Shown here: one piece after another, positions 22,601 through 34,884 of the stretch
How positions within the stretch are numbered: the stretch's first letter is position 1
How the letters are laid out: the number at the start of each line of letters is the position of its first letter
Assembly (NCBI RefSeq): GCF_932526225.1
Contig: NC_064046.1
Span: 4,712,001 to 4,776,000, forward strand
From: Nematostella vectensis
Taxonomy: Eukaryota; Cnidaria; Anthozoa; Actiniaria; Edwardsiidae
Direction: 5' to 3'
Length of the DNA: 64,000 bases
Notes under the pieces: generated by a model
Databases searched by the model: none
The model's input: only the letters and a program-made list of their open reading frames with translations
Told to the model about the DNA's origin: nothing
Made by a program: the position numbers and the translations under genes

Positions 22601-24670
22601 AGGCTCATCTGAAGAAGACGGTGGATCTAACGCTAGGCTTGATGTTCTTATCGGGGAAAAGACTTCACTCGCGTCGGACCTTACTGAGGATCAGGAATCC
22701 GATGTAGCGCTATTGAGGGACTTTGACGTGCCTGGTCTCTGTCTTGATGATGCGTCTGTGAATTCGCAGGAATTTTTAGACGATATTTGCACCGCTGATA
22801 AATACAATGATGCAACACCGGATGATGTGCTGAATGCGTTGCAAATGTTGGAAAGTAGTATGAATATGAGCAGAGCACAAGGGTGCAGTATTATCGAGGT
22901 GAATTCCCCTGTAGACAGTAGTATGAACATATGTACCGCGCAAAGATGCAGTGAGAATGAGGAGATTAATCCTTTAGCGCAAGAAAATAGTATTGTCAAG
23001 GAGGATACCCCTGCACATAGCATACGTTCCGCGCAAAAATGCGGTATTATCGAAGAGAATGCTCCTGTTTTCTGTGGGGATTCAATCTCTGAAAGTCAGC
23101 CATCGACTGCTGCAAGTAGTCATCCAAGTGGGCTCTCCAGCTCTGGTTCCATTCCCTGTGGGCAACAACAATGTGAGGACGAAGATCGTAGTCATCTTTA
23201 TCTTGAAATGCGTGCTGAGCAGAGCTTATTGCGTGCATTAATGTCACAAGAATCAGACAATTTTGCGGACAGTGAAACTTTAAATCATGCTATAAGCAAT
23301 ATGGTTGCACAAACACCGCGAACTTCCCCGTCTAATGAAAAGGTTGAGACTAAGGATAATATCGATGTTACTACGTCTAGCACATGCTCAGACATACTGG
23401 CTAATCAGCACGTATTAGCGGAGGACGACATTTCTGAATTACCGCAAGCGGGAAGTAAGAGAAAGCGAACTTGTCTTAATGACGACGAAGAGCACGCTCC
23501 AAAGCGTACGGCAGTAGCGCGTGAAAGAGTAAGCCCAGGTAATAATATATTTGCTTAATAGGCGGCTTGCATTAGATATCTAGTGACTTTTTGAGTATCA
23601 AAAAGAAAGAAATACATGGCTCGACTTATCTTTAGCATCCCTTGCCTTTGTCAGTTTTTATCACCTCTCCACCATCAATCATGTCCCTTTATTATCTTAC
23701 CTTTTTCTCACCTCATCTTACACTATTTAAATTCACCTTTCCCCACTTTCCTTTATCTTTCCTTTTCTTTTTCCTTTACTCTTATTGTACGTTAAATTAA
23801 CTCATTTTCTTTACCCCACGTTACCTTGCCTCACTTAACCTTTCCACCTTCAATCCTTTCCCTAATAATTTGTTTCCTACCTATTTCGTATTTCTCACCT
23901 CTTCATTTAAAGTTACACTTCCTAAATTAACCTTTTCCTTTCCTTAGTGCTTACCTTTCATCCTTTTATCCCCCTTTACCCCACGATAGCTTGCCTCACT
24001 TTTCCTTGCCTCACTTCGTCTCACCTTTATCAAACTCCTTGTCTTACCACAACTAAATATACTTAAATCCACTCCACCAGTACCTCTTCTGACCTCATCT
24101 AACTTATTTCGCCTCAACTTACTATTCCTCCTCTTACCTAACCTTGTTTTAAACGTGCAACGTATAAGATTCGACGAATGCGTCACAGCAGCCTTCCCAC
24201 ATGGTCCAGATGAGCCAGGCACACGATTTGTACTCACAGCAGGAGATATTAGAGATGTCATGGTCAGACGAAAAGGAAGCGCCATCAACATCGCAATCCG
24301 AACCGACATTTTTAGTGAAGTGCAAAGACAAACTAAGCGTATGTAATCCGATTTGTCATGTATTTAATCAGCTGTGTCATCATATGATGTTTGCTGACAT
24401 TCATAGTCATGAATTATCCCTATTCTACTTTTTCTTTGATAGAGCCCCGAACATGATATAGCCCTTTTTTATGGCACCGCGTCAAGAACAGCTCAAGGTC
24501 ACCCGTCCAGAGACGACCTTATCCCGTACTATGGGGATTCAGACGGCTCGATAAGTGAAATCGAAAAACCACGAACTTCAAGAGTGTCACGAACCAGTAG
24601 CAAAACGTCCACTGGAAAAAAGCGAAGACGATCAAAGGTATGTAGGATGCCCTTCATTTTATCTCCCTAG
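16659..24670 (+). CDS. ACD: ACD/TPP1, shelterin subunit, with in-frame TGA
   Basis: TPP1 binds POT1 and TIN2 at telomeres and recruits telomerase through its OB-fold. Exons: 16659-16763, 17963-18069, 18296-18395, 19777-20053, 20365-23538, 24169-24338, 24443-24670, with consistent phases. The start MAAYGCAISPWIEKAI and ARIIEVLQQ resemble the vertebrate OB-fold start (RPWI...LLEVLQ). FKAQLKKLWRHERLLKLLDL and the following 25 residues fit the end of the fold. The rest is a long Ser/Asp/Glu-rich, likely disordered region with a poly-Asp run near 21930 and a KKRRR basic tail. A single TGA at 20910-20912 interrupts the giant exon at codon 379; without it the frame gives about 1,386 codons, against about 460-540 in vertebrates. 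Either translation ends at 378 residues, or it is readthrough, a nonsense allele or a base error. The last exon reads into TAG at 24668; an alternative is splicing to 25028. Confidence 0.87.
16764..17225. other. ACD intron 1, left part
   Basis: AT-rich intron sequence after the first ACD exon. I see no gene or repeat in it. Two opposed open frames of 68 and 77 codons overlap each other and are not supported. Confidence 0.45.
17226..17600. mobile_element. C-rich inverted-repeat element in ACD intron 1
   Basis: CCTGTACCCAGGGGGGCGC on the left is answered by CCTGGGTACAAACCTG on the right, and long poly-C tracts lie inside. The layout resembles the CAGGGGCG elements at 29247, 40111 and 54606. 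Confidence 0.5.
18339..18545 (+). repeat. 103-base tandem duplication of ACD exon 3 end plus donor
   Basis: Copy 1 (18339-18441) is the 3' part of exon 3 with its donor GTATAA and the start of the intron. Copy 2 (18442-18545) repeats all of it. Copy 2 stays open in the same frame (GGIVPLQKYFIHPW against GGIVTIQEYSIQPW) and keeps the donor. No strong acceptor precedes copy 2. Confidence 0.85.
18851..19120. mobile_element. 270-base inverted-repeat element in ACD intron 3
   Basis: Arms of about 53 bases: TGTATACACCTATTTCAAAT and onward is inverted at the right end, finishing AAATAGGTGTATACA. TATAC flanks both sides and may be the target duplication. Non-coding. Confidence 0.75.
19196..19642 (+). 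mobile_element. Solo LTR of a retrotransposon, 447 bases
   Basis: The element starts TGTGACGGAG and ends TTCACTACA, so it has TG...CA ends, and CCTTG flanks it on both sides (19191-19195 and 19643-19647) as a five-base target duplication. TATATAAAGGAG near 19470 fits an LTR promoter. No internal coding region is present, as expected after recombination between two LTRs. Five-base duplications suit Gypsy-like or BEL-like elements; the family is not determined. It lies in ACD intron 3. Confidence 0.8.
21895..21966 (+). repeat. GAT/GAC microsatellite inside ACD coding exon
   Basis: A run of GAT and GAC codons encodes a poly-Asp tract in the ACD disordered region. It is in frame and so length changes by whole codons are tolerated. 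Confidence 0.85.
23539..24168 (+). other. Pyrimidine-rich ACD intron 5
   Basis: Nearly the whole intron is C and T on the plus strand, with recurring CACCTTTCC and TTACCTTGCCTCACTT words. This looks like a degraded simple repeat. It ends at the acceptor used at 24169. No gene is seen. Confidence 0.6.
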
Positions 24671-24885
24671 CAAAATACCAGTACGAAAAGCATCCATTTC
24701 CATCGGCTATTGCGAGGAAGCAAGCGCGATATTTGCTATTGAATTTGGTAAATGAAGTATAAATCTCTGGTTTGCCATAGCTATAAGAGATCTAGGTTGG
24801 TCAGTTTGAAGATCTTACTCTGCGAATATAATAGCAATACGAGGTCAAAATACCCATGCAAAAAGTACCAGCGTGCGCGAAGACA

Positions 24886-24891
24886 AATAAA
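24886..24891 (+). terminator. ACD: Poly(A) signal of ACD
   Basis: AATAAA lies 216 bases after the TAG at 24668-24670, which favours the model in which the last exon reads through into that stop. Confidence 0.55.
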
Positions 24892-26746
24892 ACATTTATT
24901 TTCGCAGTATTTTTTTATGATAATCTTAATATATCTTTAATGCGCATTGACCCTGTAATAGGAAACGAGTTAACCTATTCATTATTTTGCCCATATATCC
25001 GTATTATAATTTTGGTTCAATTTCCAGCCGTCCCTCGCCTCCCATTCGCATTGATTGGGTTTATGACAATATAACCTGCCTCGACCGGTTATATAGCAAG
25101 TTACTTCGCTTTGTAAATTTCAGTATTTTTCTGTAATATAGAGTGAAGTGGCAATGGAGAAAGTTTGGTTGGAGCGTGTTTTCGATTGGGTGGATACACT
25201 ACCAGCTAATGATCAACGCGGGAGAGAGTTTAATTGGTTTGCTGACTAGACAGACCTGTAGGCTGACCGGTTTGGCCAGTTCGCTTGGGACGGCTTTGGA
25301 ATTGGGTCGACACACTTCCACGCCAAGCATCGACGTGTGAGAGAGTTTCACTGGTTCTCTACTTTTCAACTGACCGGCTTGACCATCAGGCTGACCGGTC
25401 TGACTAGTTTGAAACGGGCAAAGGATCGGATGAAAACACTTTCACGCCAAGGATCGACATGAAAGACATCTTTTGCTCTGGTAATTGACTTCAAATATTG
25501 GTGGGTAAATGTTGTCTCTTTCTCATCTGGTTATGCTTGCGATATGTTCGCGTAAAATGTGCAGAATATACGCTAAATGGAAGTGATTCGGAGAAAGGAT
25601 GCAGTAGAGAACCGTATCCCCTTGCGAGTACGGAAATTGCAGAACAACATTTACGTAAATATTGAGCATCTTTCCGTTGAGTACGATAGAGCCATGCTCT
25701 GTTGTATGTCGGCTATTATTAATGAATCGTGCAGACAGACACTGTATAATCAAATGATTTTTGTTGCTGTTGTTGTTTAAAAAGTCTCTGCCAGCCGCCA
25801 TTTTATTATTTAACAAAATAGCAATTGTGAGAAAGCATCCATTCCCATCGGCTATGCTTTTGCAGCTATTGGAATATTTTCTATTAAATTTGTTAAATCA
25901 AGTATTAAACTTTGTTTTTAGATTGAAATTTTAAAATTTCTTTACATAATTTGTCTTCCAAGATTGAGTGAAAACAATAACAAAGATGTGGCTGACAAAG
26001 GCGCTTTAACAACAAATGCACAATTCCACACAATAATATGTACGGTGTCATCTTGTGCCGTTTGATACTGAAGAAGTCGTTATTTCTAAAAACAAATTTA
26101 AAATTGCAAATTTTTGTATTGTGGTTAAGAAATGATTCATTCAAGGTATGTTGGTCGAAGGACCGATTTTATTCAATATTCTAGCAATGTCTGAAATTCT
26201 ATTCCTACATTTCAAGAAGAAACGTATTAAAGTTTCTATAAAAAGTTGTTAAAATTAAATTTCTAAATGGTTGTAATTTGAATAATTTAGCCAGCTTTCT
26301 TCCAATGCTTTTATAAATCTTTCTAAATCGAACATTCCGAAAACGACATCGCCTCACATTACTTTATACAAAATGTACCAGATCCTTCTCTCGTTTTGGC
26401 TACGGAACAATGGACTAAATTTAGTCATTATGAAAACCCTGAAAACTATGTTATTTTTTTCAAAACCTTTTCAGAATGAAACACAGATTCTTTAAAACTG
26501 AAGCCGAAACTTGGCGTGCTGAGAATACATCTCTTGTACAGCGATGTTTAGAGAAAAAAATGTATTTTTTGATCGCTTGCATCACATGATCTTCACGTGA
26601 CCTTAACATGGCCTTCACGTGATCACAATTTGGCAAATTTCTTATGATGCAATAGGAGGCGCTATCTTTCTCGTAATGATGGATTGTGGGGGCGTTTGGT
26701 GGTTTGATGGATCAAGTAGCGGCGACTGCTCATGCGCACGGGTGCT
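24892..26746. other. Intergenic region between ACD and the first EF-hand gene
   Basis: Contains a degraded tandem repeat at about 25150-25470 (units near 120 bases with GAGAGAGTTT and CAGGCTGACCGGT words) and a copy of the dispersed repeat at about 25830-26010. No gene is supported; the two converging genes end at its borders. Confidence 0.55.
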
Positions 26747-29700
26747 TCACATAGAGGCCGACAGGAGGCAGCAGAGCTCGTCACGTGACAGCTTGTTGTC
26801 CTTGTTTTCGTCGTAGATCTCTAGTATGATGTCTCGGAACCTCTCCAGATCTGGTTTGTTCTGTTGAGAAAATGATGGGAAAATGGTTACTTCAAACCTT
26901 CAAAGGTGTAGTCATGTGCGTATATGTGTAGGAAGTTAATCACCCTCCTTGCAGCTGGAATGTTGAATAAGGAGGGCATTGATAAAAGATGGAGTGGCAG
27001 CACGGAACACCGCTTAGATAGAAAATGTTGTTTTTTTTAGAGGGAGAACCCGTAGAAAATTCCTTGAAGCAAAGGCGAGAAACAAGATACTCAATTCACG
27101 TCGGAACATGCCGGGGATGTTGATGAAAAGGTTACCGGGAAAGGTTTAATGGATAAGTTGCAGGGAGAGGTTAATGGTAAGGTGCCGGTAGGGGTTGATG
27201 GAAACGTTGCCGGTAAAGGTTGATGAGAAGGTTGCCGGGAGATGTTGATGAAAAGGTGTCGGGAGAGGTTGATGGAAAGGTTGCTTGAAGAGATTGATGG
27301 AAAGGTCGCCAGCAGGGGTTGATGGAATGGTTACTGAGGTTGATGGAAAGGTTGCTGGGAGAGGTTAATGGAAAGGTGGCCGGGAGATGTTGATGGAAAG
27401 GTTGCTGGAAGAGGTTGATGGAAAGGTGGCCGGGAGAGGTTGATGGAAAGGTTGCTGGGAGAGGTTGATGGAAAGGTTGCTGGGAGAGGTTGATTGAAAG
27501 GTTGCTGGGAGAGGTTGATGGAAAGGTTGCTGGGAGAGGTTGATGGAAAGGTTGCTGGGAGAGGTTGATGGAAAGGTTGCCGGTAGAGATTGATGGAAAG
27601 GTTGCCAAAAGGGGGGGGATGGAAAGGTTGACGGGAAAGGTTGACAGGGCCGGTAAAGGTTGACGGGAACGTTGCCGGGAGAGGTTTTCGGAAAGGTTCT
27701 ACTTACGTATTCACGGTCTGGCTGCTGTTGTTTGAGGACGTCGTGTAACAAGGCAAGTATCTCATCCCCCTCGATCTCTCCGCTGTTATCCTGATAGTTA
27801 AATCGACATATTCAGGTTGAAATTTCAGGTTAAAAGTCAGGAGGTTCCAAGTGATGGTTCATTGTTTCGCCTAATCCTTGCATGCTCAGGGTTCCTAGTA
27901 TTATACTCGTAACCATATCTTGGCATAGTAACCCCACTACTAACCTTGTCATAATAGTCCCATACTTTGTTGAAGTCCTCTCTGGTCATATCGCGCTGGA
28001 TCTACAATACAATGAACGTCAGCTTCTGTAACCAACTGGAGGGGGTATAATTACTCCAAACACGCCATATCTGTGGTTCGGCAAACGAACTCACAAAATC
28101 AAATCAACACAAAATCGAACTTTAAATCAATGGTATGTTTTTTTTTGTTTGAACCAATCGCGAATCAATTAAACGGTGAAGTTCGATTAGCATTTTGTTC
28201 GTAGTCGTTCGTTTGATCAGGCCGGGTAAAACATCTTTCGATATAGTCACATCAACGTACCCCATAAGTTTCGAAGATGTTTTCTTCCAGGGGAAGCATC
28301 CTAGATAAAAAATAGAATAGGATTGTTTATATATATTTCGATAATCTTGTGTTATCTGTTTAATTGTTTTATTATTTTCTATTTGTCGCACTCACTTGGC
28401 AAGCTCATTCAAATTGAATTTTCCGTCCTTGTTTGCGTCATATTTCTCAAGCTGAAATGACAGGAATTTTTGTTAAGATAATCACGACAATAATGATATA
28501 TATTCGGATCTCGAGTACTTGAGATACCTACACAGTACTCGATGTAGTCATCTAGTTTCCTGGGGTTGATAGAACTCTTTCCTTTCATGGACAACAATTC
28601 GTGGAAAAAACCCTGCAAAGTACAATGTTAAAAAAACTGGAGTCAATATGGGAATCTATTATCCGATCAGGAGTACGGACGTGGCTCATGATTTTCACCC
28701 TGCTCCCCGAAGATAAAGTCCAAATGTTCATACTGTGCAGAGATGTACAAGTCTAGTGATTGCGTTACCATTCTATGCTATATTTCCAGAGATAATACAA
28801 GTTTTGGTGATTGCGTTACAATACTAAGCTACACACCCAAAGCTAATGCAAGTTTTTATGACCATTTAGGATAGCGTTTTCATTTAGAGATTGCGTTACC
28901 ATTTCGTGATTGCGTTACCATTTAGTGATTGCGTTACCATTTAGTGATTGCGTTACCATTTAGTGCGACCTACCCGAAGCTCGACCGTCTCTAGAAAGCC
29001 GCTCTTGTCCTCATCGAAGCGCGTGAAAATCTACAAAACAGGCTAATGGCATAAATATACAAAAAACACTAACCTCTCCTTGGCCACTTTATCTTTACAA
29101 TTTATCAACAACAAAAGCACATATTTTTATTATCACCCTACCCATAGGAGATAGGAACGGAGTTTTTCAGGCTACAGATAAAACCAAAAGTGTTCTTTGT
29201 CTGAGCATTCAAAGCGCCTGGCTCTATTAATACCCAGATATGAAGGCAGGGGCGCAGCCAGGGGGGTGGCCTAGGCCCCCCCCTTCTGGCAGCCAAAAAT
29301 TCAGTAAATGTATATAATTATCTAAAATACAGTAAATAATTATCTAAAATACAGGAGAAAATGCCTTGAAAGCCCCTTTTGGGTCCCCTCCTGTTAAAAA
29401 TCCTGGCGCTGGAAGGCAATTAAAAATACAATAAAAAGGTCATTAAAAGTCCTGTAATGTTAAAAGTCTTGAATCGTGGCACCCCTAAAAGCTGTTTGCT
29501 TTCATTGTTTTTTCCACAATACTTTACTGGATGTCGAGATCGCATTCTAAGATATCGAAAAAGAAGCAAATCTCTGATAGATAGGATTGGTAATGCTAAT
29601 AATTATCTGATGCTACCTTCATGAAGTCCACGCTCCCGATCCTCTTGCCTTCGGAGAGGTACGTGCGCAGGAGATTCTGCTCGACAGGTAGAATGTTCTC

Positions 29701-32700
29701 GAGCTGGAGTAAAGATGTTATGAGGATTAGACACGTGTGCTGGCGTCACTTTAATTCTAGAGTGCAGCAACCTAAAATAATTGATATAAATGATGACTTA
29801 TTTGCTGATGACATTGTTGTTGATGATTATGATGATGGTGACGATGATAATGATAGTGATGATGGTGATAACGATAGTGGTGATAATAGAGTATGGCGTG
29901 GTTATGGTTGATAATAATGATGATGAAGATGAAGAAATTGATGATAATGATAGCGGTGATGTTGTTGTTGATGTATGTCGATGATTAAGATGATCTTGAT
30001 GATAATAATATAGTGGTGGATGATTATCAAAATAATGATGATGACAGTGGTGATGTTGATGATATTAATGATGACCAAGAGACCATGATATAAGAGAACG
30101 AATCCCCGTGGCCCATGATGTCGTCCAAGAAAGCTATTTTTAGATTGCGCGAGCTTGTCAATCATAGCATCCATATATGGTTCATCGCGCCATATTTGGT
30201 TATGGGCACCTCGCGAGCTAGTACATTTTCACAATTTATTTCCCTCTTTGCACTTCTTTACTTCATTCGCTAATGTTAATCTAATGTTAAGTTATCGAAA
30301 TGTTATATAAATAATTGAACGGGAAGACGTTGAAGCGACGACGAATTTGGAATTCATTCAAGATGCATCAGGCTGACTTCTAAAAAGTTTTTTTCTCTTC
30401 AATTCGGTGAGATACAATACCTAGGCATTCTCAGAGTCTATGTTATGTATTTTAATACAAGAAGGCCTTTATTTTTCTTTGATTTACAATATTTTTAGAT
30501 GAATGAACTTCAATTTTTCACGCAAATGTTCAGAAATCATGTCACTCAAGAAACCCGTATCACTGGAATAAGATTACTTACTTCATTATTATTTTTTATT
30601 TGTGAAATACCTGTCTTAATAACCACAATATCGGTGTGAATATAACGGTATTAAGTTCTTGATGTATCTTTTTCATTTAAAGGGAATTGGAAGAGAATTG
30701 TGTGTTGTAAACACATATTTATGATTGATTGTTGTTTTATAATTTGCGAATCAGCTGTGAAAACTTTTCCTGGGGAAGTTAATCCCCGAGCCTAAAATCA
30801 CGCATGCATTTCAATGTCCGAGAAACGGTTTATTGGATCCAGCGTACTCTATGGGAGATCATTTTCACAGCGTTCGTAAAAAAGGATGGTATTTTCGGTC
30901 AAAAAGATTTCCATAACAGCCTCTGCCGGTTTACATCGCTCAAGATGTGATCGCGCGTAAGACTCGTGTTGTTAGGATACGTGAGCGCTAGCCAATCAGA
31001 GGCGTATCTAAAAATAACTGCTTGTTTTAAAAATAGCTTTCACGTACGACATCATTGGAACATACCCTAATACGGGGGATTCGTTCTCTTACATCATGGT
31101 CTCTTGTGATGACCTACCTCATCCATTGAAAACCTGCCATCCTTATCCAGGTCGTATTTCTCGAGGATCTCTTTCTTCTTATCCGCCACCTCTGCTTTTG
31201 TCGGCTCCTGAAACACGGAGGATGAGCATGATGTGGATGAGACTTTTAAGTTTCTTCAAGTGTTTGTTAGGTTATTGTTTTGTCTGCATTTTTTAGCTTC
31301 GAGCTTACTATTTCTAAAAAGTGAGTTAAGCGTATAATCATTCTTGAATTGAATCTGCTTTTGCTTTTAGAAGGTTATTTCGAAGTTTTAAAACATTGTA
31401 TGCCTTCCTATATTAAATATAAACAATAATAAAGGTGTGGCTGATAAGGGCGGTTTGAGTTCGCAAGGTAATTATTTTTCTTCTCTTTGGCTTATCTGTT
31501 GTATGCTGCTGGTTTTTGATCATCTTATCAAAACATCTCATTATACCCCTCGATAAGCACGCTTATTTTGATCGATCTTGTAAATAGACGAACTTTTGGT
31601 GATATGGTACCGAATTATCCAAAATAGCTTGTTGATTTTTTAGTCAAGTTGAAATTTCTGAGGTAAAATAAAACTTTCTCATTTTACAAAAAGTAATATA
31701 AGGTTAAAGTCTTCTTTTAACATTCGTTTTCGTCGCCGTTTTATATCGAGAGATACTTTTCATTTAAAAGTGATCGATGTTAAGGTTTTTAAAGATGATA
31801 GTAAATTGACAAGGTGGCCATTAAAAAACAAGCCAAATTGTTCTATTTGCCCCATTTCATTGAGATTTTTATAAAACTACATGTCACAACTGTGAACAGA
31901 TTCTAACATCTCCCCGCCATGCTTGAGATATCCGTCCTCCTAACGCCTTCTCTCTACTTGAGTGCTGCCAGAGCGGCAAAAATACCAGTACTTGAGGTGA
32001 AGGCTTGCCTCCAGCACCGCCAAATATAAAAGACCTTTTGATAATTCAATTTGCTAATTTGCATGAATTGGAGCTTGATTTGAAATATAATTTGTTTTTT
32101 GAAAATTTCAAGTTTTTTGCTATAATGTTTGTAAGACTCTAAAAAGTGTTCAATTTGAAATTGTGAAATTTTCCCCTCCCGCCGATTTATATTCACCAAA
32201 AAAAACGCTTTACCTGCTGTTCTTAGAATTTGGAACCCGTTTAAACGCCTAGCTTGGGAAATGAAAAATTGATTCAGCAATTACGATACCCAAATAGAAC
32301 CTCACTTTCATCGCATAATTGCAATCACCAGGGGGTAACAATTCCAGGGGAGGGGGGATATACAAATACATCACGGGGGGGATTTGGAGATTTTAGCGAC
32401 AATGCAAAATATGCTTTGGTCATCGCCGATACGTCGAGATGACCTGACTTATAACACAATCGCTGTAAAGGATTCTATTTTAACGCTATGGCTCCATTTG
32501 ACCGCGGAACAAACAGCGCCAAAATCAGTCAGTATTTATACTGGTAAAGCCTAAACTCTGGCTGGACACTTCGCCAGTAAACTGATGTCGCCGCTGGTTG
32601 CACCTGGTCTTTTATAGCCTTAAAAAAATGGTTGTTGCTAGTTATTTTTGAACGGAGCTTAATAGTTATTTTTTGTTACTAAAAAATATGGAAAGTTTTT

Positions 32701-34884
32701 TTTTATATTAGTATCTATAGACGTTTCTACGGAATACGCACTACCTTTGAAAGTTTAAGTAAAAATGAGGTTATAATGAGTTGAGTTTTCAGCAATCTTT
32801 GTTTGATAAAATCTATTCTGTTTGTATAGCGATCTTATATAGGGATGTTCCACCTTGTTGAAAAAAACACAACGATCTCTCGCGGCAAATCCTAGGATGA
32901 TTTACTAAGGCGCTCACTGCTATTTCTTGATTTACCAAAAACTCTTGGCTCTTAAACGTGCCTCTCATTTAAAAGTGATTAAATTTGAATGAATAACTTC
33001 AACCACGCGCAAAAACCAAAAAGTAGCCGACAATCGTATACCTTTTTTCCATCATTTTAGCAAAATTAAAAACAAAAAAAGCTTCATCACTATTGCTTCA
33101 TCGAGTGAATGATTCTGTTTTGATTTTTGTCAATAGGAATAAAAAGTTTTTTTTCTATAATCTATATTGTGGCGGGAAGTGACAAAACCATGTCTGCTTA
33201 TCTCGTCTCTCCTTAACCAACTCGTCTTGTTTGGACACCTTTTCCCGAGCTGCCAAACTTTTGTATTTGCAGTTTTGATATAACTTATTTCTCTTGGCTT
33301 TTATCCTACTTTGCCATTACTCACTCTGGATATCGACACTATGAAGCTTTCACTCCCGCCAAGTTACTTAAGGCTTGAATTTTCGGATTCTCATGATTGA
33401 GGTACCGATTTGCAATGATTATTTAATGCAGAAAGATGCCAGGGGTCAACAGAAAAAGAAAAACACACGGTTTGTAAAAGGTGCAGCAGGCGGATTTCGA
33501 CTCACACATTTCTTTTTTACATGTTACTAAACTTCAATATAAAAACTTACGATGTATTAAAAAAACATTTAACATTCCATTTTTCTCCCTTTTTGTGTGT
33601 ATTAAAATTATGAATGTCGAGTTCGTCGTTTTTTTATATCTAAATTAGAAGGCTTTTTCAAATTTTCCTTTGTTTATGTTTTGTGAAAATTTCTGTTAAA
33701 TTACTTTAATAGGCTTCAGAAAAAATATTTGCGTTACTTCCTTTTCCCGTGTGAGCTATTCTTGGTAACTTGAAAAAGAAGGAAATGAATCCACTGGACA
33801 ATCTATTGAAAACAATGCAAAATCGCGAACAATGATAAAACTCTCTCACAAATAGCATTTAGTTTAAAAAAGGGGTTTCCCGCCTCTTCGACGGACTCTT
33901 ACCTAGAACAGACTTCTATGTACTGTTTCGTGCATTTTAAAATAACAACCTCTGTTTAATTTACTTATTTGCAAACGTTTTAGTAAAAACAATCCTTCCC
34001 ACATATTTTGAAGCTTTTATAAGGTGTTGTATGTTTTGAAAAATGATATAATACATATTGCTTCTCAAGCATGTCAAACCAATGTTGAGAGGCGTCTAAT
34101 CGCTGAACAACTCTGAAAAGCCACTCATTTCTACTTCTGTTATTGGTGCGATTTAAAATTCAGCAGTTAAGCAAATTGCATGAGCGATGGAGTTGTACTC
34201 CCCTTAAAGCAGATGTTAATAAAAAGTTATTTTTATTATTCTGTATCCGGTTCAAGCCTACATGTAAATTTAAAATATAAACGAGAATATAGAACGTTTA
34301 TTTGTGAAAAAAATCGTAAAATTTCTCTATAGGGGAAGAAAAGTCTAATGCAATATTATTCTTTGTGTGTCATGTCAATGCCAAAATAGCATATCTACGC
34401 TTTACGAACCAGGGTTTCCCTCGTATAAACTTACTGACAATGATCGCTAACGCGTTCATGACGCTGCCTGCAATCGCTTTTCTATCATTTTGGTTTTGAA
34501 GTTAGTTTTTCAATTAAGGGTTTTTGCTTTAAAATCTTTTCCGTAGCATTGTGTGTTCAAATTATTGAGCATAATTTATTCAGTTAGCAAGCAAATCCTC
34601 ATCTATTTTACCTTGTCGTTCAGTTCCTTTAGAAGATCATGGATGAACAAATCCATCTCTTTCTCTTCGATGTACCCATTTTCTGCGAATAGCAAATAAT
34701 AAAGTCAGTATCTATGTGACTTTTAGATAGTAGATCAAATTGGTCGCATGTTTAAATTAAGTCTATTCATTCCTAAAACATAAATGCGATCAGTGAACGT
34801 GACCCGAATCTTACTATCAGAATCAAACTTCATGAAGACTTTTACGAACTCGACGGGGCTGAGTTTTGTAGCCTTGTCTGCCAT
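26747..34884 (-). CDS. SCGN-like: Secretagogin-like six EF-hand protein 1
   Basis: Cytosolic calcium sensor/buffer of the calbindin-calretinin-secretagogin family. Exons: 34884-34815, 34682-34612, 31207-31118, 29703-29617, 29030-28974, 28612-28532, 28451-28396, 28300-28261, 28001-27945, 27790-27707, 26860-26747. The sum is 807 bases, 268 residues (family 260-276). Six loops in order: DSDKNGYIEEKE, DLDKDGRFSMDE, DEDKSGFLETVE, DANKDGKFNLNE, DKDNSGEIEGDE, DENKDNKLSRDE. All have acidic positions 1, 3 and 12; the sixth has Asn in place of the usual Gly. The linker FMKIFTRFDEDKSGF and the C-terminal DLERFRDIIL are closest to secretagogin among vertebrate members. A CTTATAAG box lies 32 bases upstream of the start codon. 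The most intact of the four paralogues here. A transposon sits just inside the intron after exon 3. Confidence 0.95.
27115..27700. repeat. Minisatellite, 25-base unit, about 22 copies
   Basis: Unit GTTGATGGAAAGGTTGCTGG plus GAGAG, with the best copies at 27400-27590 and decay outward. It fills the last intron of EF-hand gene 1 and on the minus strand starts eight bases inside the donor of exon 27707-27790. The open frames it creates are artefacts of the 25-base period. Confidence 0.9.
28755..28968. repeat. GATTGCGTTACCATTTAGT tandem repeat
   Basis: A 19-base unit is tandem at 28880-28963 and scattered singly from 28755. On the minus strand it begins eight bases inside the donor of exon 28974-29030. 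Confidence 0.8.
29247..29412. mobile_element. CAGGGGCG-type small element
   Basis: Left end CAGGGGCGCAGCCAGGGGGG, then a poly-C stretch and AGCCAAAAA; the right end CCTGGCGCTGG is a partial inverse. It resembles elements at 40111 and 54606. It lies in an intron of EF-hand gene 1. Confidence 0.5.
29785..30068. repeat. GATGAT-rich microsatellite
   Basis: Imperfect (GAT)n and (GATAAT)n run in the intron between the third and fourth exons of EF-hand gene 1. Asp-rich open frames across it are not genes. Confidence 0.8.
30076..31106. mobile_element. 1,031-base inverted-repeat element beside an exon
   Basis: Ends CAAGAGACCATGATATAAGA (left) and its inverse TCTTACATCATGGTCTCTTG (right), with about 33 bases of inverted repeat. 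TGATGAC flanks it at 30069-30075 and 31107-31113, a seven-base target duplication. The right flank runs straight into the donor of exon 31118-31207, so insertion was 11 bases into the intron. No transposase frame is visible. It shares ends with 1409-1733. Confidence 0.75.
31208..34611. other. Long intron 2 of EF-hand gene 1
   Basis: About 3.4 kb of AT-rich intron. It holds a tail of the dispersed repeat near 31415-31460 and otherwise no exon, repeat array or element that I can recognise. Confidence 0.5.

Noticed and set aside
24155-24346. Alternative plus frame over ACD exon 6
   Set aside because: That 63-codon frame does not fit the phase of exons 5 and 7; the frame with SQQEILEMSW does.
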